Shown here: positions 48,263 through 59,722 of the stretch, piece by piece
Numbering within the stretch: the first letter of the stretch is position 1
How the letters are laid out: each line of letters opens with the position of its first letter
Assembly (NCBI GenBank): GCA_037447655.1
Contig: JBBHKE010002227.1
Location: 336,698-400,697, forward strand
DNA length: 64,000 nucleotides
DNA from: Zygnema cylindricum
Lineage: Eukaryota > Streptophyta > Zygnematophyceae > Zygnematales > Zygnemataceae
Direction: 5' to 3'
Program-made: the position numbers and the translations under genes
The notes under the pieces: generated by a model
What the model was told of the DNA's origin: nothing
Seen by the model: only the letters and a program-made list of their open reading frames with translations
The model's database searches: none

Positions 48263-48770
48263 GCGCTGACGTTGTGTACGCTAATCCCGTCCCGCTTTTT
48301 TTTCTTTTATTCTCAAATAGAATTATCAACACTATTTGAAAAAAAACCTAATTCCTAATTAGAGTAATCGATTTCTTCCAAAATTTCCAAATTCCCAATT
48401 AGCGTAAACCACGCTAATTATTCGTATACGCTAAAGAAACTTCTACGCTAATAGGGATTGGCTGTGTAGTTGATGTAGGCTAGCGTCACGTCCCAGTTCA
48501 CGGCGAACAAAAAAATGTACCGTTTTTATACCATACCGTTTTCCCATTTTTAATGTGTGAACCACGCAAATGTAACGCTGCCGGAAGTTCAGCAGTATAT
48601 ACCGCCGTACGGCTGGCACAATGTAACGCTACCGAAAAGGTACGGGTGTTTGTTTTTTGTAACGGGCATGAAAAACGGAAATGTAAAACGGGCATGAAAA
48701 AAGGGCATGAAAAAAGGGCATGATAAACTGGACAGGGTACATGCCCGTGTAACGGGCGTTGATTTACTTG

Positions 48771-51063
48771 TATAATAAAGTACCAGTAGCAATTGGACAG
48801 GTCGGCTCGAACCCGCTCGGTTTTGCTTTGGGCCGAGCCGGACGAAACGGTTTAAAACCCGGTTTGAAAATCCAGAACTAAACCAAACCGTAAGATATTG
48901 CCGAATTGAACCAACTTAAACAGTTAAACCGTTAAATATCCTTTAACATCTTAAGCAAAGTTAAAAAACGCTAAAAAACAATAAAAGTTGATTCGCCAAG
49001 TTTAGTGTAGTACACCATGGATCGCTATTAGTGTTAATAACACAAATTCAGCATCCCTAGAATTAATAAGACATTTTTGTCATTTACCACGATTTGATTA
49101 GTGTCAATTCCGTACGCTAGCTGCTCCTGATTTCTTACAAAAGTACATAGAAAGTTTCAAATGAAGTCGTCGACACGAGAGAGCACACTCAGAGTTGATC
49201 CACACTAATAAAGACAAGGGGAAATCGCGCAAACCTGTTTCCACATGTTCAAATGTCGACATTTCACAAACTAAAGCGGTTACACTACTATTTTGTGTTA
49301 TATATGTTAATGTGTGTTCATGTTTTGTTGGCTTCAAGTCATCGAATCTAAAACAGCGATCATAATGCTATTTTTTTCATTACACTAATAATTTCTGTTT
49401 GTAGTTCCAAGTTTCAAAAAGAAGACAAGTAATCGCTTCAAAATCTGTTTTTGCCAAAATATGTTAAAATCTTGTAAGATATGGAAAAGTATGTCTAAGG
49501 CTAAAATGCCATTGTAACGAAGAGCCCTTTTTTACGGTCTCTTATTTTATAACGTCAGCAAATAAGAAGATTTTTCTGGTCGATTTTTTTGGTTGGGATA
49601 AAAAGTGCTCGCAAGTGCGTCAAGAAAAAACTCTTCTTTACAATGGCGTTTTACCCTGAATACATGTCGAAATCCATTTGCAACAAAAATTCGCTAACAT
49701 TCGACCACAAATGAGGTTTTCAACAGACAACCAATTTCATTCCCGTAAAACAACAAACAGTCAAATAGATTTGTAGTACATGTTGAGAGTCCGTTCTGTT
49801 CTTAAAGATAATCTTTGAGTAATACATCTGGTTTGGTTTACAATTGTGTTATACGGCTGCATATGAATTCACTAAAAGACAAGTGTCCGAGTGGATTTGT
49901 ACTGATTATACAGATTTTTCTCTGATAGTTATAAAAACTCCCCGATTTCGGCCAAGCCTATCGTAGTACCCACTTTTAAAGAACTTTTAAGTAATTAAGG
50001 AATAAACTTTAATTTATTAAGGTATAAGTGAATGAGCTTTAAGTTATTAAGGTTGAAGTAATTAAGGTTTGGGCTAGTCGATCTCGTAAAATACTTTTCT
50101 TGCAGACAAGTTAAAAACCGAGAGAAATTAAGAATGGAAATGTTCAACTACGAAACAATCTAATATTTGACATCCAATAATCAGTGTTATGAAGGGGGCG
50201 ATCTGGGTATCAATGCGAGGGCTATAGAGGAGGGGGGGGGGGGGGGGAGGGGGAGGGAGGGAGGGATGGAGGGAGAAAGGAGGGAGGGAACATCAAAAAT
50301 GGATTTTAAATATTGAATATTTGCCAAACCCAAAAACAATTTCCGTTTTCTTTTATCTATTGATTTTTTCCGTATTTTACAACGATTCTAAAACAGCTTA
50401 GGACTCCAAAGTTTTCAATAAGTATGTTTCCTACGGTGCACAATTACTGTATTTAAGAAATGACCGTAAAAGGCATAAAAATAAATACCCCGATAAAAGC
50501 TCGTTTTTGTCGATTGGAGTACTCTCAAGGGAACAATTTTGATTTTTGATTTTTGACTTTGTTATTATTTATTTATTTGTGGTGATGTTGTCAGGGAATA
50601 GTCGAATTTTTTTGCTGCACCTTATCAAAACATGCCTGGAGAAAAAACAAAATAAGGAGAAAGTACAGAAAATGGATCGTTAATTTTAAAATCAAAAGGA
50701 CAAAAGTTGGTTTTTACAAGTTGATGCAACCGAAACAGCTGTTTTGGCCTAATAAATAATTGATTTATGAAATAAATGATTGAAAAAATGAAAATAACTA
50801 AATAAGAAAAAATAAGCTCTGAAAAAGGCACAAACAGAAAGCAAAACGAACACACAACTTTACCAAAAAAAAGGCAGAATTTCCATTTCCTTTCATTTCA
50901 TTATTTTTTTTCATGTGATACGTTTTTAGACTTCAAAAAAGTGTGTAAAAATAACGAACAAAAAATAAATAAAAATTGTAAACATACCTTTGGGGGACCC
51001 GACAAGCACTTTCTTACAAAACTTATGATGTGAAACATTTATTCGTCCTCCACACTCATCTCA
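48771..51063 (+). repeat. Segmental duplication, copy A
   Basis: About 2.3 kb is collinear with 53493-55819 at high identity, starting TATAATAAAGTACCAGTAGC and including a G-run (50232-50250). It carries the 3' end of the glycosyltransferase-like gene and stops exactly where a 113-bp satellite begins. Confidence 0.93.
50591..51063 (-). pseudogene. Duplicated 3' end of the glycosyltransferase-like gene
   Basis: It holds the last exon (50635-50591, ACFDK then TGA) and the end of the penultimate exon (to 50988) with its GT donor, copied from 55347-55819. The penultimate exon is cut off by satellite and has an in-frame stop, so this is a dead fragment. Confidence 0.75.
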
Positions 51064-51452
51064 GAGCACATTATGGAGTACTTTAGGGAGTACATCACGG
51101 AGTACCTTACAAAGTACAGTACGCTACGGAGTACCTTACATAGTACACTACAAAGTACAACACGGAGTACGTTACAGAGCACATTATAGAGTACTTTAGG
51201 GAGTACATCACGGAGTACCTTACAGATTACAGTACGCTACGGAGTACCTTACATAGTACACTACAAAGTACAACATGGAGTACGTTACAGAGCACATTAT
51301 GGAGTACTTTAGGGAGTACATCACGGAGTACCTTACAAAGTACAGTACGCTACGGAGTACCTTACATATTACACTACAAAGTACAACACGGAGTACGTTA
51401 CAGAGCACATTATGGAGTACTTTAGGGAGTACATCACGGAGTACCTTACAAA
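51064..51452 (+). repeat. 113-bp GTAC-rich satellite, array 1
   Basis: Tandem copies of a unit built from shorter pieces of the form GGAGTACxTTACxxAGTAC, with about 24-bp internal periodicity. It directly abuts duplication copy A. Confidence 0.93.
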
Positions 51453-51932
51453 TATAGGAGTAGGATTATTGGACGCCATAATAAAAGATAGAGAGAGTCA
51501 AAACATTTGAATTGTGTGATCGAGATTGATAATTTTATTATGAAACGAGATCCTTTTATACAAAGTTACAAAATGCTAATTACTGTGGATAGTACTGAAC
51601 TACGCTACACAAAGTAGATTTGGGCGGCTACACAAAGACCAAATCTATTAGACAAAGTTGACCGACGAAAAGAAAAGGAAAGAATAAGACCAAAAGTACA
51701 ATTATAAGACCGCACTTGAATAAGTGGAGTACGGTTTTGTTCACATAGGACAAATGAGACTAAAGTGGACGAGACCACACTCGAATAAGTGGAGTACGGT
51801 CTTTGTTCTCGTAGGACAAAAGACTAAGTTGACGAGACCGTACTTGAATAAGTGGAGTACGGTCTCGGTTGACATAAGACGAAATGAGACTAATGTTGAC
51901 TTATGGAAACTGACCGGAAATTACCCTTAACA
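51453..51932 (+). repeat. Unrelated insert between satellite arrays with three 62-bp repeats
   Basis: The first half is unique AT-rich sequence. 51712-51900 holds three imperfect copies of a roughly 62-bp unit containing TGAATAAGTGGAGTACGGT. It splits the satellite; no clear ends or gene are seen. Confidence 0.6.
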
Positions 51933-52985
51933 ACAAAGTACAGTACGCTATGGAGTACCTTACATAGTACACTACAAAGTACAACACGGAGTACGTTACA
52001 GAGCACATTATGGAGTACTTTAGGGAGTACATCACGGAGTACCTTACAGAGTACAGTACGCTACGGAGTACCTTACATAGTACACTACAAAGTACAACAC
52101 GGAGTACGTTACAGAGCACATTATGGAGTACTTTAGGGAGTACATCACGGAGTACCTTACAAAGTACAGTACGCTATGGAGTACCTTACATAGTACACTA
52201 CAAAGTACAACACGGAGTACGTTACAGAGCACATTATGGAGTACTTTAGGGAGTACATCACGGAGTACCTTACACAGTACAGTACGCTACGGAGTACCTT
52301 ACATAGTACACTACAAAGTACAACACGGAGTACGTTACAGAGCACATTATGGAGTACTTTAGGGAGCACATTATGGAGTACCTTACAGAGTACAGTACGC
52401 TACGGAGTACCTTACATAGTACACTACAAAGTACAACACGGAGTACGTTACAGAGCACATTATGGAGTACTTTAGGGAGCACATTACGGAGTACCTTACA
52501 GAGTACAGTACGCTACGGAGTACCTTACATATTACACTACAAAGTACAACACGGAGTAAGTTACAGAGCACATTAAGGAGTACTTTAGGGAGTACATTAC
52601 GGAGTACCTTACAGAGTACAGTACGCTACGGAGTACCTTACATATTACACTACAAAGTACAACACGGAGTAAGTTACAGAGCACATTATGGAGTACTTTA
52701 GGGAGTACATCACGGAATACCTTACAAAGTTCAGTACGCTATAGAGTACCTTATATAGTACACTACAAAGCACAATACGGAGTATGTTACAGAGCACATT
52801 AAGGAGTACTTTAGGGAGTTCATCACGGAGTACCTTACAGAGTACAGTACGCTACGGAGTACCTTACATATTACAATACAAAGTACAACACAGAGTACGT
52901 TACAGAGCACATTATAGAGTACTTTAGGGAGTACATCACGGAGTACCTTACAAAGTACAGTACGCTATGGAGTATCTTACATACG
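51933..52985 (+). repeat. 113-bp satellite, array 2 (about nine units)
   Basis: The unit boundary motif ATGGAGTACTTTAGGGAG recurs at 52010, 52123, 52236, 52349 and 52462, exactly 113 bp apart, then with more divergence. Both strands stay open for 60-80 codons only because the unit lacks stops in some frames. Confidence 0.96.
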
Positions 52986-53492
52986 TGATGTACCTTACGC
53001 ACATTCTCATGCGTCTGCGGTTACTAAAACTAATTTATTGTAATTTTAAACTTAAAAAGGTACATTTATGTACCGTCTGACACTGACAGTACACAACTCT
53101 ACTTAAGAGACAACGTACTGAAAATAACCCTAAATAGAATAAAGAAAAAAATAGAATGAACTACACTAATGGAGAATAAAAAAAAAAAAAGCGGGACGGA
53201 ATTAGTGTACACAAAGCTAATAACGATTGGCGGTGTAGTGATTGGAAGTTTGGAACACAGATACAACAAGGATTAAATATTTCATACATTTTAAGGCGGT
53301 TACACATGTATTAAGACCATTAACTTTTACACTTGTGAGAGATTCGCAGGTGTGAATGAAAGGTAGGTTTGTATAGCGACAGCTCCTCCCGTCTAGAGGT
53401 ACCTTTGAAAACATTTTCTTTTTCCGACGAAACGAGTTCCAATGAAATTGCACCGTAAGATTCTTCAGTATTCTCCGAACGTGTAAAACCCA

Positions 53493-55819
53493 TATAATAA
53501 AGTACCAGTAGCAATTGGACAGGTCGGCTCGAACCGGCTCGGTTTTGCTTTGGGCTGAGCCGGACGAAACGGTCTAAAACCCGGTTTGAAAACCCAGAAC
53601 TAAACCAAACCGAAAGATATTGCCGAATTGAACCAACTTAAACAGTTAAATCGTTAAATATCCTTAAACATCTTAAGCAACGTTAAAAAACGCTAAAAAA
53701 CAATAAAAGTTGATTCGCCAAGTTTAGTGTAGTACACCATGGATCACTATTAGTGTTAATAACACAAATTCAGCATCCCTAGAATTAATGAGACATTTTT
53801 GTCATTTACCACGATTTGATCAGTGTCAATTCCGTACGCTAGCTGCTCCTGATTTCGTACAAAAGTACATAGAAAGTTTCAAATAAAGTCGTCGACACAA
53901 GAAAGCACACTCAGAGTTGATCCACACTAATAAAGACTAGGGGAAATCGCGCAAACCTGTTTCCACATGTTCAAACATCGACATTTCACAAACTAAAGCG
54001 GTTACACTACTATTTAGTTAATGTGTGTTCATGTTTTGTTGGCTTCAAGTCATCGAATCTAAAACAGCGATCGTAATGCTATTTTTTTTCATTTCACTAA
54101 TAGTTTCTGTTTGTAGTTCCAAGTTTCAAAAAGAAGACAAGTAATCGCTTCAAAATCTGTTTTTGTCAAAATATGTTAAAATCTTGTAAGATATGGAAAA
54201 CTATGTCTAAGGCTAAAATGCCATTGTAACGAAGAGCCCTTTTTTACGGTCTCTTATTTTATAACGTCAGCAAATAAGAAGATTTTTCTGGTCGAATTTT
54301 TTGGTTGGGATAAAAAGTGCTCGCAAGTGCGTCAAGATTTAGCGTAACAAAAAGCTCTTCTTTACAATGGCGTTTTACCCTGAATACATGTCGAAATCCA
54401 TTTGCAACAAAAAATCCGCTAACATTCGACCACAAGTGAGGTTTTCAACAGACGACCAATTTCATTCCCGCAAAACAAACAGTCAAATAGATTTGTAGTA
54501 CATGTTGAGAGTCCGTTCTGTTCTTAAAAAGAATCTTTGAGTAATACATCTGGTTAGGTTTACAATTGTGTTATACGGCTGCATATGAATTCACTAAAAG
54601 ACAAGTGTCCGAGTGGATTTGTCTTGATTATACAGATTTTTCTCTGATAGTTATAAAAACTTCCCGATTTCGGCCAAGCCTATCGTAGTACTCACTTTTA
54701 AAGAACTTTTAAGTAATTAAGGTATAAACTTTAATTTATTAAGGTATAAGTGAATGAGCTTTAAGTAATTAAGGTTGAAGTAATTAAGGTTTAAGTAATT
54801 AAGGTTTGGGCTAGTAGATCTCTTATAATACTTTTCTTGCAGACAAGTTAAAAACCGAGAGAAATTAAGAATGGAAATGTTCAACTACGAAACAATCTAA
54901 TATTTGACATCCAATAATCAGCGTTATGAAGGGGGCGATCCGGGTATCAATGCGAGGGCTGTAGAGGAGGGGGGGGGGGGGGGGGGAGGGAGGGGGAGAG
55001 GGAGGGAGGGAGGGGGGGAGGGAGAAAGGAGGGAGGGAACATCAAAAATGGATTTTAAATATTGAATATTTGCCAAACCCAAAAATAATTTCCGTTTTCT
55101 TTTATCTATTGATTTTTTCCGTATTTTACAACGTTTCTGAAACAGCTTAGGACTCCAAAGTTTTCAATAAGTATGTTTCCTAAGGTGCACAATTACTGTA
55201 TTTAAGAAATGACCGTAAAGGGCATAAAAATAAATACCCCGAGAAAAGCTCGTTTTTGTCGATTGGAGTACTCTCAACGGAACAATTTTGATTTTTGATT
55301 TTTGATTTTTGACTTGGTTATTATTTATTTATTTGTGGTGATGTTGTCAGGGAATAGTCGATTTTTTTTGCTGCAACTTATCAAAACATGCCTGGAGAAA
55401 AAACAAAATAAGGAGAAAGTACAGAAAATGGATCGTTAATTTTAAAATCAAAAGGACAAAAGTTGGTTTTTACAAGTTGATGCAACCGAAACAGCTGTTT
55501 TGGCCTAATAAAGAATTGATTTATGAAATAAATGATTGAAAAAATGAAAATAATTAAATAAGAAAAAATAAGCTCTGAAAAAGGCACAAACAGAAAGCAA
55601 AACGAACACACAACTTTACCAAAAAAAAGGCAGAATTTCCATTTCCTTTCATTTCATTATTTTTTTTCATGTGATACGTTTTTAGACTTCAAAAAAGTGT
55701 GTAAAAATAACGAACAAAAAATAAATAAAAATTGTAAACATACCTTTGGGGTACCCGACAAGCACTTTCTTACAAAATCTATGATGTGAGACATATATTC
55801 GTCCTCCACACTCGTCTCA
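53493..55819 (+). repeat. Segmental duplication, copy B
   Basis: It matches 48771-51063, including the G-run at 54969-54986. Unlike copy A it continues without a break into the full penultimate exon of the glycosyltransferase-like gene, so copy B is the original context and copy A the derived one. Confidence 0.93.
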
Positions 55820-58800
55820 TTATTCACTTGAATCGGATCTTTACATATCTTTTCTTCGAATAAAATAGCTCCCATGCCTCGATAATGTTGATGTCGAGCT
55901 TCCGAATAAGGATCGAGATCGATTCCCCGAGGACCGTGATCAACATGATGGATGCTCGGAAAATCGACCTATCCAAAGAAAAAAGGAAAAAAGAAAAAAG
56001 AAAAAAGAAAAACGAAAAAAAAGGAATCGGAAACGCAAACATTTTAGAAAAAAATGTTGATAAAAATTGACCTACCGGGAAAAAAAAAAGACCTATTCAG
56101 AGGGGGAGGAGTAAGAAAGTCTTCATGCATCGGGAAAAGGAACAGACCGACAACAAGGTGAAATCGGCTGGGATGGCCTATCAACCTGCCGGTACTGTAA
56201 ATTACGGAGTACCTTACGGAGTCCATTGCGGAGTACATTGCCGAGTACCTTACGGGGTACATTACGGAGTACATCAGGGAGTACCTTACAGAGTACAGTA
56301 CGCTACAGAGTACCTTACATAGTACACTACAAAGTACAATACGGAGTACGTTACAGAGCACATTATGGAGTACTTTAGGGAGTACATCACGGAGTACCTT
56401 GCGGAGTACACCACAGAACACCTTTCGGAGTACATCACAGAGAACCTTATAGAGTCAAGGAGTAAATTACGGAGTACATTACGATTCGGTGCTTTCTTAG
56501 TGCGCTTGCTATAGAGCAGATTAGAAAAAAAGAAAGGAGAAAAAAAAAGTTGTAAGAAAAGGTGAAAGGCAGCGTCTGTCGTGGTGCAGTGGGTTTTGTA
56601 TTCTAATGTGTGAGTAGACAGTTTTGGGTGGCTGAGGGCGGCAAGCTTTTGTTGATTAGTGTTTGATTAGTGTTGACTCCTGCTTACGCAGAGTCATCGG
56701 GGTTGGTCTTTCACAGTTTTTTAAGTGAGGATGTCAAGAGCCTGTGACAATTTTCGCGTTTGCAAAGACAATTTATTGGAAAATAACAAAATATGACTAT
56801 GGACATCTGTAAATGTGTAACGTGAAGTTGTCACCTTCATCTCTTAATATTTTCCTGCTGTACGGATACTTAGTTTGAAATGTCCGCACGCAATGAGTTT
56901 GTTGAAGGAGAGCGGAAGGCAAGGGGAAGGAGAGAAGGAAGGGAGAGGGAGGAGAGGAAAAGATAAGGGCAGTGGAGGGGCAGGGATAAGAGGACAGCAA
57001 GAGGGGAGGAAGCTACTTAGTTAAAATGTTCGCGCCCAATGAGTTTGTTGAAGGAGATGGGAAAGTGGAAAAGAGAAGGAATGTTAGGGAGTGGAGGGGC
57101 AGGAATAAGAGGACAACAGAGGGGAGGGGGGAGATGGGCGGAGGAGGGGGAAGGAGGTAGGATGAGAGGGGAGAGGTGAGGAGGTAGGAGGAGGGCATCG
57201 GAAACAAAAATATTTCACAAAAGGACACTGTCCATCACTATTAGAGTGGATCACTCTAATTTAAGTGAGTGCTTTTTGACCCAAAATAATAAAATTGTGT
57301 TAATTTACACTTAACTAGATAAGTGGCTCATAATGAACCACGTTGGAAAACCTATTTTAGTGTAGTTAATTCTGATAAAGTGTTCATGTAGAGTAGTTAG
57401 TTCTAATAACGTGTTAATGTAGAGTAGTTAATTTTAATAAAGTGTTAATGTCAAGGAGTTAATTCTAATAAAGTGCTAACACTAATTATTTACCGACATA
57501 ATAGTGGTAGGCAGTGTAGTTATTATTGTGTGTCGACCGTTTATTGTTGGCCAAAACAAATAATTAAAAAAAAAATAAACAATGTTGAAAATAGGAATAA
57601 AACTAGGAAATAAACTGTTTGCACGGGACTTGTAAATTTCTCTTGGTCAATAAAAGGCATATTGTTGAATAAATAAATGTTTCTCGAGGCCAGTAGAAAT
57701 AGAAGGGGGCAAAAAGATAACAAAAAAAAGAAAAAAAGACGCACCAGCCTTGGATTCACAATGACTTTTCGATGTCCTCTTCCTCCAGTGAAAACTCCTT
57801 TTCCAAAAGGATATTTTTCTCGGTCAAACATTTTTCCAATTATTAAATTTTTCTCTCCTTCTCCTTCCTCCCCTTCCTCTTTTTTACATTTTGTAACATC
57901 CCAATCATAGCCCTGATGACTTATCCACGCTTCATTCGGATATTTGGATAATAAACTATCCAGTGTTGGGAAACACTGGATCAAAGTACCTTAAAAAAAA
58001 AAAAGGCACAATTTAGATTTTCCGAGGATCTTGAATAACAACTATCTGAAGAGTTAGGGAAATATTGGGTCAAGGTACCTTAAATAAATAATAAAAATAC
58101 CTTTAAAAAAAATAAAAAATTGAGGGACAATTTAGATTTTCCTAGGAACTTGAATAACGAACTATTTGAAGTCTTGGGAAATATTGGGTTAAGGTGCTTT
58201 AAATAAATAATAATAAAAAAAAATAGACAGCTCATTCAAAAGTGTTGGGAAATATTGGAACGTGGTACCTAAAGAAAACAAAAAAGAGAAGAAAAACATG
58301 TAGAAAAACATGTATCTAAGAAAAACATGTAGGTTTTTTTAAGGTCTTAATTATAGAAACTTGAGGTGCTTCATTTCCGAAAAAGTAACTAGTGTGGGCA
58401 ACTTTAAAGAGTGTTCGGAATAGTATTGGGTAAAGACTCTCTCCCCCCTCCCCCCCCCGCCCCCCCACAAAAGAAAAAAGGAAAAGAATTATAAAGAAAA
58501 AGATTTTAGGGTTTTTGTTAACCTTGATGGTAAGTAGTGAGTGGAAGGAATTTATCACGTTTTCTAAAAAAATAAAAAAAAAGAGAAAGAAAAAAAACAA
58601 AGAGAAAACTAAAGTTTAGGCGTTCTTTGAGTTGGAAAAATCTTAGATAAAAAAGGAGAATTTTAGGGTTCCTTGAAACTTTCAAACTTGACTCTTTCAA
58701 ATTGTTAATAAAGCTGTTTATAAATTTGTGAATTTTTTTATAAAATAAGTTTGAATTTGAGTTAACTTTTCAAGATATTTAAGATTGGGTTGTAGGATTT

Positions 58801-59050
58801 GCTATAGTTTTAGAGTTTGTTTTTGTTTCCTGTACTTCCTTCATGAAAAAGTTAAAAATTGGAGTATTTTACTATTTTTATGATTTTTCAGGGATTTTTA
58901 GGATGGTTTAGGGTTTTCCTACTTACTATTTTTATGATTTTTTAGGGCTTTTCTGGATGTTTTAGAGTTTTCTTACTCGTCAGCATCCCCAAACAATATC
59001 CATTTCGCCTCAATTCGAGATCGATACGTGCACTCGGCAATACTAAACAT
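55347..59050 (-). CDS. Glycosyltransferase-like gene (GT92/DUF23-type), 5' part missing
   Basis: Likely a Golgi-type sugar transferase, by family resemblance only. Minus-strand exons seen: 59050-58977 (SRIEAKWILFGDADE, resembling the family's W-(x)n-D-x-DE metal-binding motif), about 57990-57735 (SHQGYDWDVTKC, then RKVIVNPRL), 55968-55744 (SIHHVDHG, ARHQHYRGMG; AG and GT sites perfect, 75 codons) and 55391-55347 (ends IP, TGA). The last three join in phase 0. The first ends in phase 2, so at least one exon is missing, possibly near 58330-58440. Upstream the gene meets a copia element, so the 5' end is lost or far away. The intron before the second exon holds tandem copies of that exon's start. 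Whether the gene works is unknown. Confidence 0.5.
56198..56480 (+). repeat. 113-bp satellite, array 3, inside the glycosyltransferase-like intron
   Basis: GTAC-rich units like arrays 1 and 2 but more diverged at both ends. It lies in the intron between the 57.7-kb and 55.9-kb exons, 380 bp from the penultimate exon. Confidence 0.88.
56868..57190. repeat. Purine-rich tract with a 145-bp tandem duplication
   Basis: CAATGAGTTTGTTGAAGGAGA followed by GGA-rich sequence occurs at 56890 and 57038. On the gene's strand these are pyrimidine tracts. It is intronic. Confidence 0.7.
57235..57515. mobile_element. MITE fragments related to 29098-29200 and 34135-34240
   Basis: Reverse-complement similarity: TTTTTGACCCAAAATAATAA, GGCTCATAATGAACCAC and TTTAGTGTAG match the two intergenic or intronic copies near the aquaporin. 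The right end is a roughly 30-bp tandem of GTAGTTAATTCTAATAAAGT. Confidence 0.55.
58020..58275 (-). pseudogene. Tandem ghost copies of a glycosyltransferase-like exon start
   Basis: Three degenerate copies of the acceptor-proximal part of the 57.98-kb exon (AAGGTACCTTGACCCAATATT... on the minus strand) lie upstream in the same intron near 58070, 58190 and 58260. A weaker fourth is near 58440. They contain stops and cannot splice productively in frame. Confidence 0.7.
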
Positions 59051-59619
59051 CTACCGAAAAAAAAAAAAACATATGTTATATTGGGATAAGAAAGTATATT
59101 AAAAAAAAAGAGGGGAAAAGGAAAAAAAAATTCATTGGTTGTAACCTAAGACCGAAAGTTCAACCTTGATTTGTTAGAACATTTTCTTCTTTTTAACATT
59201 TTTTTAACAGTTTTACCACTCTTTTGTTTGCCACAATTAAGAGTTGTATGAGGTTTTTAAGGACAAAGGAAATAAATGACGAATGTTTTTTACAACATTT
59301 TTCCAACGCAAATCTGCAAGTAATACAAAATTTGCTTCGACCATTTCTTATTAAAAAACATTTGTTTAGGGTTTTTTTGTTGCATTTTAAACCTCAAAGG
59401 TTCCAGTTTTTAGCTTTTGAGACGAAGAAAGATTAAAAAAAAATAAAAAGATAGACATGAAACATTAACTTCAGTACTTTTCTGACATTTTGGGTACACA
59501 ACATATAAGTAAGAATTTCAACAGAAAATCTTACACTAACAGTATATAAATAAAAAAAAACAAAAAAGTGTTGTAATTTAGAAATCTTTATTTCAGTAGA
59601 TAGGGTTAAAACAACTTAG

Positions 59620-59715
59620 AATATTTTCTAAGTAGTCTGTTGTAATACTTACCTTAATTAGAATATTTTCTAAGTAGTCTGTTGTAATACTTACATTAAT
59701 TTGTAATACTTACAT
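59620..59715. repeat. 46-bp tandem duplication
   Basis: AGAATATTTTCTAAGTAGTCTGTTGTAATACTTAC is repeated in tandem, followed by a partial third copy, just before the presumed LTR of the second copia element. Confidence 0.8.
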
Positions 59716-59722
59716 TAATTAG

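Noticed and set aside
51220-52701. Series of 60-79-codon ORFs on both strands spaced 113 bp
   Set aside because: Exact spacing equals the satellite unit; they are repeat translations, not a gene family.
51933-52985. Possible CRISPR array
   Set aside because: Units are contiguous with no unique spacers, in plant nuclear context, with no cas genes.
39775-53453. Similar minus-strand ORFs at 39775-40017 and 53217-53453 as a conserved peptide
   Set aside because: Both sit in copies of one interspersed repeat; similarity is at DNA level and ends where the repeat ends.
56797-57228. Extra exon of the glycosyltransferase-like gene in the purine-rich tract
   Set aside because: The frame is open on the minus strand but no splice sites fit, and flanking exons already join in phase 0 without it.
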